Positions 11,401-19,200 of a DNA stretch of 64,000 nucleotides are shown one piece after another; the first letter of the stretch is position 1; every line of letters begins with the position of its first letter. The notes beneath the pieces are model-generated. The model was not told where the DNA came from. It saw nothing but the letters and a program-made list of their open reading frames with translations, and did no database searches. The translations under genes and the position numbers were made by a program. Source of the DNA: Dendrobium chrysotoxum (lineage: Eukaryota; Streptophyta; Magnoliopsida; Asparagales; Orchidaceae); NCBI GenBank assembly GCA_019925795.1, contig CM034314.1, positions 81,154,780 through 81,218,779 on the forward strand. Reading direction: 5' to 3'.

Positions 11401-11788
11401 GTTACAGGAGAAGGTTGATGGATGCCGTGCAGCGGCAAATGTGGCCCGAGATGAGTTTGATAGGAGCACTGAGGCTCTTAGGAGGCACCGAGAGAGCTCT
11501 TCCAGCATGGCTAGCGAGATTGAGGGGTTGACTTCTCGCGTGAGGGACCTTTGGAGGGACATCAAGGGAGTGATGTCTCGCAAGTCAGACCTTCAGGAGG
11601 GGCACGATCGACGTGAGCGGCTCATAAGGAGGGAGGAGCAGCGCAACCAGATGTTACACCAGGCACTGCAGGCCGCTGAGACCGCACTGACTCGAGCCAC
11701 AGAGGAGCTGCACACCGCTGAGACTGAGTACCAGGTTTTGGCTGAGGTTTCTTCACAGTTGGGGGATTTACGTGCTCGTCTTCCTTGA
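8403..11788 (+). CDS. Antisense spliced gene: plant mobile domain (PMD) protein with C-terminal coiled coil
   Basis: This gene lies inside the Tat element, opposite to gag-pol. Proposed coding exons are 8403-10395, 10480-10998 and 11091-11788, giving 3,210 nt and 1,069 residues. The first intron (84 bp, GT at 10396, AG at 10478-10479) is T-rich and contains no stop, so it also reads through in frame. The second (92 bp, GT at 10999, AG at 11089-11090) removes an in-frame stop and rejoins the frame exactly. The start follows an acceptor at 8399; an upstream in-frame ATG at 8091 lies in the LTR and would be cut by the leader intron. Residues about 185-230 carry the PMD signature: WARGLVEFWD, then NTCWVGPEELTVTLSDLQAV, then SGLPVVGG and EECIPP. 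The middle (about 665-835) is rich in Ser, Pro and Arg. Residues about 930-1065 form charged heptads typical of a coiled coil. PMD proteins of Arabidopsis (MAIN/MAIL1) act in the nucleus, and PMD copies in Ty3/gypsy elements are known. A role here is inference only. Confidence 0.8.
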
Positions 11789-11933
11789 TGTACTTTTCTC
11801 TTTTTTTGATCTTTTTATGAGATGTACTCCGCCGTTTCCTGTACGGATTGTATGGTATTTTATGATGATTATATGTAGCACTTTCTGCACTTCTTCTTCT
11901 CTCCTTTTTTATTGCTGAGACTGAGTATCCAGT

Positions 11934-11995
11934 TTTAAATATTTATTTGGGGATTTCGGCACGCAGCGCGATGTCGACCCAAATAAATATTTAAA
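11934..11995. repeat. Inverted repeat 1: 18-bp perfect arms, 26-nt loop
   Basis: The left arm at 11934-11951 is TTTAAATATTTATTTGGG and the right arm at 11978-11995 is its exact complement. The GC-rich loop contains TTTCGGCACGCAGCGCGATG. It lies about 145 bp beyond the stop of the antisense gene and is followed by AAATGCCCCC. Confidence 0.93.
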
Positions 11996-12270
11996 AATGC
12001 CCCCAGTTCTTAGGGCCACCCATGGGTGTCATTTAGGATACCCCTTTCTGTAGTTTTGGCTGGAGTCCTATGATTTCGGCTCCTTCAGCTTCATGCTCTA
12101 CGCAACAGACTTGGTGAAGGGTTTATATGTTTTGAGTTAAACTGGTAGTACCAGATGTATATAGCATTCTGGCCTCTGACCGATCAGGAAAACTTCAATC
12201 TGGGTCACTCAAGCCCATCAGACTAGGAAAACTAAGATTTGATGGCTCTTTATCATTTAGCTACTGAAAC

Positions 12271-12362
12271 GGGGGTTCCACTACTACGGCCTTTCTTTTG
12301 GCTTGTTGAGTAAGCGGAGCTGCCAGCGACTCGGCCACATCTTGGCTTGTTGAGCCCGACCT
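12271..12362. repeat. Direct repeat copy A of the inter-gene region
   Basis: About 90 bp running from GGGGGTTCCACTACTACGGC to the CCGACCT stretch is repeated at about 12638-12731 with few changes. It has an internal doublet of CTTGGCTTGTTGAG-like words. No coding frame is supported. Confidence 0.85.
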
Positions 12363-12637
12363 CATACACCCATTCAGGCTTCAGACTTGAGCCATAAGGA
12401 GATGCACTCTCCTAAGCTGAGTTTATTAAAGTTTGCAGATTTGAAGTCAACTTTCATGATCGTAGGTTTCAGAGCCGACGAATATATGGTAACTGTGTTG
12501 GTTGGAAGAATATCCTTCCCCTCATAACTTTGACTCTCCAGTCAATAAGGAAGACCTCGTGGACTACTACTACTAAAACTTATCGAGCTAAATAAGCCTT
12601 TGTACCTCTTGCGATCCTTATTGTCGAGTTAACGAAG

Positions 12638-12731
12638 TGGGGGTTCCGCTACTACGGCCTTTCTTTTGGCTTGTTGAGTAGACGGAGCTGCCAGCGACTC
12701 GGCCACATCTTGGCTTGTTGAGTCCGACCTT
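12638..12731. repeat. Direct repeat copy B of the inter-gene region
   Basis: This is the second copy of the 90-bp repeat at 12271-12362, in the same orientation. Together with the three hairpins it shows that the 1.4-kb stretch between the two convergent genes grew by segmental duplication. Confidence 0.85.
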
Positions 12732-12894
12732 GTACACCCTATTCGAACTTTGAGTTTCAGGATGCAGAAAGACTTATGCTGCTCTAGCTCGACTTATTGA
12801 AGCGTGTAACCATGAGAGCCTTCTTTTCTTGACCTTCGAAGTTCTGGGGTACTAGGGAAGGTGATGTCCAAAATATTTTGGAGGACCACTAGTA

Positions 12895-12946
12895 GTATTT
12901 ATTTAGGGATCTCGGCACGCAGCGCGATGTCAACCCAAATAAATAC
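12895..12946. repeat. Inverted repeat 2: 10-bp arms, conserved loop
   Basis: The arms GTATTTATTT (12895-12904) and AAATAAATAC (12937-12946) flank a loop with the same CTCGGCACGCAGCGCGATG-type core as hairpin 1. The arms are shorter and there is an extra A before GGG. Confidence 0.88.
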
Positions 12947-12990
12947 CAGAATTTCCTTATCTTGTAGGAGAAAATCTTGTATTTCTTGAT

Positions 12991-13052
12991 TTTAAATATT
13001 TATTTGGGGCTTTCGGCATGCAACGCAATACCGACCCAAATAAATATTTAAA
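12991..13052. repeat. Inverted repeat 3: 18-bp perfect arms, 26-nt loop
   Basis: The left arm at 12991-13008 and right arm at 13035-13052 are identical in sequence to those of hairpin 1. The loop is related (TTTCGGCATGCAACGCAATA) but has several changes. It is followed by AAATGCCCCC and lies about 150 bp past the gag-pol stop in sense direction. Confidence 0.93.
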
Positions 13053-13203
13053 ATGCCCCCAGCCTTATGGAGGATTTTAATGGGGTACTTGAAACATCTC
13101 CTTGTGCTATAAGGGAGTTTCAAGAAAGTACACATATACACTATCAAACATATATATAATATTTCCACTATTACATGATACATTAAGCACAAAATTTTAA
13201 TCT

Positions 13204-16200
13204 TTACGCATAGTATTTCTTCAAGTATCGACCATTGATTGGTGGCATAGGCCTTTGGCCATCCAAATCGATCAGTTGATAAGCTCCACCTTGGTACACC
13301 TTTTCGACGACGAAAGGTCCTTCCCAATTGGATACAAATTTACCACCAATTTTTCGATGTGGGATGATTGGCCTTCTCTGTACCAGGACCAATTCCCCTT
13401 CTTGAAACGTACGATGGCGCACCATTCGATCAAAGGACTTTGTCATTCTTGCTCGATAAATCTCCAGATTCTGTTGAGCTTGTAATCTGACTTCGTCGAG
13501 TGCATCGAGCTCCTCCATTCTCAATTGAGCATTTTGTTCTCGAGTAATCTCATTCTGGATGGCAACTCGAAGCGATGGTAGTTCAACTTCTAGAGGTAGT
13601 ACTGCTTCGACTCCAAACACTAGTGAGTAGGGAGTGGCTTTGGTCGGTGTTTTATAGGTTGTACGATAAGCCCATAATGCCTCTGACATCTTTGTATGCC
13701 ACTCTCTTTTATTCTTGGTGAGAATCTTCTTTAACAATTTCACCAGTGTCTTGTTGAAGGCCTCTGCCAACCCATTTGCTCTTGGATAGTAAATTGAGGA
13801 ATATCGCCAATCGATCTTATGTCGATCGATGAATTTATTGATCTTAGTGCTTTTGAAAGCCGCACCATTATCGGAAATGATGCGACGTGGTACACCGAAT
13901 CTGTAGACAATATTATGGGTAAAGAAATTGATTACATGTTCAGATGTGACCTCTTTGAATGGAGCCGCTTCTGCCCACTTAGAAAAGTAGTCGGTCGCTG
14001 CCAAAATGAAGCGGTGTCCTCCTGATGATGGTGGATCTATTGGCCCGATTATATCAGTACCCCAACATTCGAACGGCCAGGATGCTATCGTAGGGTGGAG
14101 TGGATTCGGTGGTTGATGTATAACATCACCATGAATCTGACACTCGTGGCACCTCTTAGCATGATCAATACAGTCTTTTACCATTCTTGGCCAATAGTAA
14201 CCCATTCTTTTGATTTTAATGGCCATTTTAGGACCTGATTGATGTGCTCCACAAAGGCCTTCGTGAACTTCTACTATCACCTTGCCGGCTTCTTTAGTCC
14301 CTAGGCACCTTAGCCACATTTGATCGAAAGCACGCCGATATAACATGTTGTTGACAAATGCGTATCGTAGTGCTCTCTTTCTAATTTGAGTCGCCAGTGA
14401 CTTATCTGCTGGTAGTTTACTTTCTTTGAAGTAATCAATGAAAGGTTGTCTCCAGTCATCTTCTTCTTCTACATCTAGACAATGCTGCCATGGTTCTGAA
14501 GCTTGACTATCCTTTCGTCTTCTTTTAGGAACTTGATCTTCTTTGAGCTGATCTTCAAGATCAACTGATTGGGGAGGTTTAGGATCAACCGGGGTTGCAT
14601 CCTGTTGGCTTGGATCTGATATTCCCTCCACCTGCGGGAGTCGTAGTAGTGCTGGCTCTAAGACCCGCCGACTGTGCACCATAATCATCATAGGCCATTC
14701 ATCATCCATATTCGCCATTTCTTTAGCTAGTTTAGCTAGGCAGTCGGCTTTACTATTTTGGGCTCGAGGGACTCGTGCTAATTTAATGATCGGGATTTGC
14801 TTCATAAGCTCGAGAACTCGCCGATGGTAATAGGCCAACTCGAACTTGGTGATTTTGTAAATCCCCAGTACTTGGTTTACAACGAGTTGAGAATCTCCAA
14901 ATATTTGGAGATTTTGAATTCTGGCATTGATTGCAATTTCTAGTCCTGCAATTAGAGCTTCATACTCAGCCTCATTATTGGTTCGAGGCTCAGTCAAGCT
15001 GAATGAGAATCTCATTACGCCTCCCTCAGGTGATACAAAAATGAGACCGATTCCAGCTTGAACTTTTTCCAGATTTGGAGGCCGAGCGCGCTTAATCGAT
15101 GATGCTCCATCAAAGTACATTTCCCACACTTGTAGCATTTCATCTTCTTCGACGCTCATAATCTGCTCGTCAGGCAGATCGTCATTGAGTGGTGAATCGG
15201 CAGGGATAGGATGCGCAGCAAGAAAGTCTACTAACACCTGACCTTTTACCGCTTTTTGTGGGACATATGTGATATCAAATTGCAGGAGCAATACTGCCCA
15301 CCTGGCTAAACGACCTGTCAACGCTGGTCTTGTCATCAAGAATTTCAGCGGATCGATCTTTGATATCAAGGTGATTTTGTGGGAGAGCATATAGTGGCGG
15401 AGCTTCTGGACTGCGAAGATCAACGCCAGACAATGTTTCTCAATTGGAGAATATCGTACTTCTGCTCCGATTAATCTCCGACTGATATAGTAGAGTGCAT
15501 TTTCTTTTCCTTTCTCGTTGTGTTGGGCCAATAATGCTCCGAGGGACTCTTCTAGTGCTGCCGTATACAGTATAAGAGGCTTCCCCGGAATTGGAGCTGC
15601 GAGAATGGGTGGATTTAACAAGTATCTCTTGATGCTGTCAAACGCTTCCTGGCATTCTGCATCCCATTTGAAGCGGACATCCTTCTTCATTAGTTTGGAA
15701 AATGGTTGGCACCTACCCGACAGATTCGATATGAATCGTCGAATGAAAGCCAGTTGTCCTTGCAAGGAGCGGAGTTGACGGAGGCTTCTAGGCGGTGGCA
15801 TTTCTATAATCGCCTTGATTTTATTGGGATCAACTTCTATGCCTCGGTGACGGACGACATAGCCAAGAAATTTACCGGAGGAGACTCCGAAAGCACACTT
15901 AAGGGGATTCATCCTTAGATCGAACTTCCTGATTCTTTCAAATACAACCCTCAGGTCATTTAAGTGATCCTTTCGATCTATGCTCTTAACGACCAAGTCG
16001 TCTACATAGCATTCGACCTTCTGATGTATTAATTCATCAAAGATATTGGTCATTGCCCGTTGGTAGGTGGCACCAGCGTTCTTCAAGCCGAAGGGCATGA
16101 CCGTGTAGCAGAAAATGCCGATGGGCGTTCTGAATGACGTATGCTTTTCATCTTCAGGCGCCATCTTGATCTGATTGTATCCTGACGATCCATCCATGAA

Positions 16201-19200
16201 AGAGAACATATCATGGTTTGATGTGGTGTCAACCAATAATTCTGATACAGGAAGTGGAAAGTTATCTTTTGGACATGCTTTATTAAGGTCCCTGAAATCA
16301 ATACATATACGGATCTGGCCATTCTTCTTCTTTACGGGGACAATATTTGCTATCCAATCAGCATACTTTTCTTCACGAATAAATCCTGCCTCTATGAGCT
16401 TCTTTGTTTCTGCAATCACCTGTTCTTCAATCTCCAATCTCATTCTCCTTGGAGCTTGTTTGACAGGTGTTGCATCTGGCTTGATGGCTAATCTGTGAAC
16501 TGCTACGTCAGGGGATAAGCCGGGCATTTCAGCGTATGTCCAGGCAAAGCAGTCCCTGAATTCACAGAGGAGCTTTTTTATTTCTTCAACCTGCACTTCG
16601 GACAAGAGAGCACTAATGAGGGTCGGGCGAGGGTCTTCTTCAGTCCCTAAATTGACTTCTTTCAGTTCATCCATAGTGGTCGCCTGTCCACCATCTTCTA
16701 ACTCTTCTGGTGCAGGCTTGGCTTCTATGGTCTGATCGTTTGGAAGATTAATTTCAAAGACCTCTTCTTCGCTGTCATCATCAGATTCAATTTTTCTATG
16801 TGAAATTGCTCGGCAGTTCTCCTTTCGGGGGTACTTCCGTACGATGAACCCAAGGCCCCTTTTTGCAAAAATATCTTTCTTCCGTAATGAGTGAGGATTT
16901 CTTCGATACCAGAGACTCAAGCAGAAACGAACTTGTTGTTTAGAGGAACGAAGACTTCCTTGCTTTCGTAGCATTCTTTGAATATTTCTACTATTGAATC
17001 TGGGAAATCTCGTGGGCACTAACTCCCCGGAATCAATGAGCCCGCGAAACCAATCATGATTTCCTTCTTCCTCAAACTTTCCGATCGAATAAAATAGGCT
17101 CGCTGGCCCATCCCTTTTTCTAGGGGGAGGTACATAAAATGTTATGAGCTCCTCGACTTTATGCACTTCTCGCGGAATGATTTCTCTGAAGTGTTGTAGG
17201 GGGATACGCGTGACTACGAGTACACTATCTGAAATTGACAGGTTGCCTATTCTTCTGGAGAATATTTCCTGCACCGTATTCATATAGATAGAGTCGTAGT
17301 CATAATCATCATTTGAATATGCGATTTCTCTACTCCATTTGGCCTTTGATCGGCATGCCTTCTGGGATTTGGTAGGGGTGACATCACTTTCATCTGTATC
17401 ACTCCCCAGATGGGGCACATGTTTCCTTTCCTTAGGAATGGTCGTAGCTTTGGGAAGGATCGACGCTGCCTTCTTTCTCCCCTCTTGCTTTTTCTTAACT
17501 TCTCGTTTAGGTTGCTTTGTGATATCTGGGTTTGATGCCTGGGCCTCAAGAGAGCTCGATGGCCTTAGCTTCTTTGGCATGAAGTATCTGGCATCTTCAT
17601 ACATCGTTACTTCATGAACTGCAAATGGTTGGATATCGCCGGAAATCCGGAATTCTTCCCCATCCCTGAGGTATTTCATACATTGATGAAGTGTTGATGG
17701 AACAATACCATACTCATGTAACCACGGGTGACCTAAAAGCGCCTTAAATGAGGTATCTGCATCAATCACATGAAATTTGGCATCTGTATGAAGTTCTCCA
17801 AATACGAGAGAAAGTGTAAATGATCCCAGAGTCTTTTGCCCTTTCTCATTGAAGCCGTGCACCATTAATTTCTCTGGTTCGAGGTGTTGCACATCAAGGC
17901 AAAGTGATCTTAATGCCTTCAAGCTTATGAGATTTACGGAGGATCCAGGATCAATCAAAATTCGACTGATCACCATGTTGTCGCTTTCTGCCGTAACGTA
18001 CAGGGGGCGATTATGATCTGCTGTTCCAAGCATCATATCGTCTTCGGTGAAAGTGATTATTGGCTCGTCCCGAGCTTGTAACACCTCCGTTAGATTGCGC
18101 TCAGCAAAATATGCCTCATATCTTTCGGGCTCCTTGAGGGCCTGAATTAAAGTCTCCCGAAGGTCTTTAGACATTATAAGGGCGTCATATATGCTGAGTT
18201 GTGCTGGGATCTTCCTTAGATGAGATAAGATATTATAATCTATCCCCTTAGCTGGAGCCTTTTTCTTCTCAAGATCTTCAGTGATAATATCTTCGTTGAT
18301 GACTATGTTCTTCCCCTTGTCTTTGTTAAGGACTCCCTTCTTTGGTGGAGGCGGCAACACTCTACCACTTCTTAATTGCACTTGTGCTATCTCGTCTGGC
18401 GTAGACTCGTTTGATGGAGCGTCCTCTTCAGAGCCAGCCATCATAGCATCCGGAGACTCATTTTTAGGTTCAGAATCATCCTCCAGTCTTACGTATCCCA
18501 TCTGTGACGCTATATCATGATCGGACTCGTTCTCATTTGGGAAACACAGATCCTCTTCTGAACTATAGTCCATTGATGACGCTACCAGACAAGTTTCAGG
18601 AGCTGTTTCTTTGACATATTTTTCCTTCATTGTAGCCGTTGAGGTTATCGAAATGACCTGGCAAATTTCTACAGGAAGAGAATCTTCACCAGCCTCTTCT
18701 ACTTCTGCCACCTTAAGTTCCGACATAAAGTCAGCGAGCTTAATGGGACGTCTTACAGTCTGGTAATATTCATCTAAACTGTCGATGACCTTTTGAGTTG
18801 CTGTCTTTTTCTCCTTAGGCTTCTTCAATTTAGTTCTTCTCTTGGAAGATTTTGCTTTACCAGATTTTGAAAAATCAGCTCGGTTGAGGTGATGTTTCGA
18901 AATAGATGCTTGTGTCGCAGGTAGACCCTTCAAATCTAGCATCGGCTCAGTACGAGATTTCCACTTCACTCCTGGAACTCCTTCGAGCTGTTTCAACATT
19001 TTTACAGTCTTCTTGGAGATTGCAGTCTCCCACTGTTCATCTTGGGCTGGCTTCTTTTTATCTATTCTTTCTTCAGTCGGGGGTACAGAAGAGGACGTAA
19101 CCATCCGAGTGAATTCCTTCTTGGGATGAATTAACACATTATCTGACAATGTCAACTCCCCCATCTTGTACTTCTTTTCCAACCAATCTTTGAAGACATA

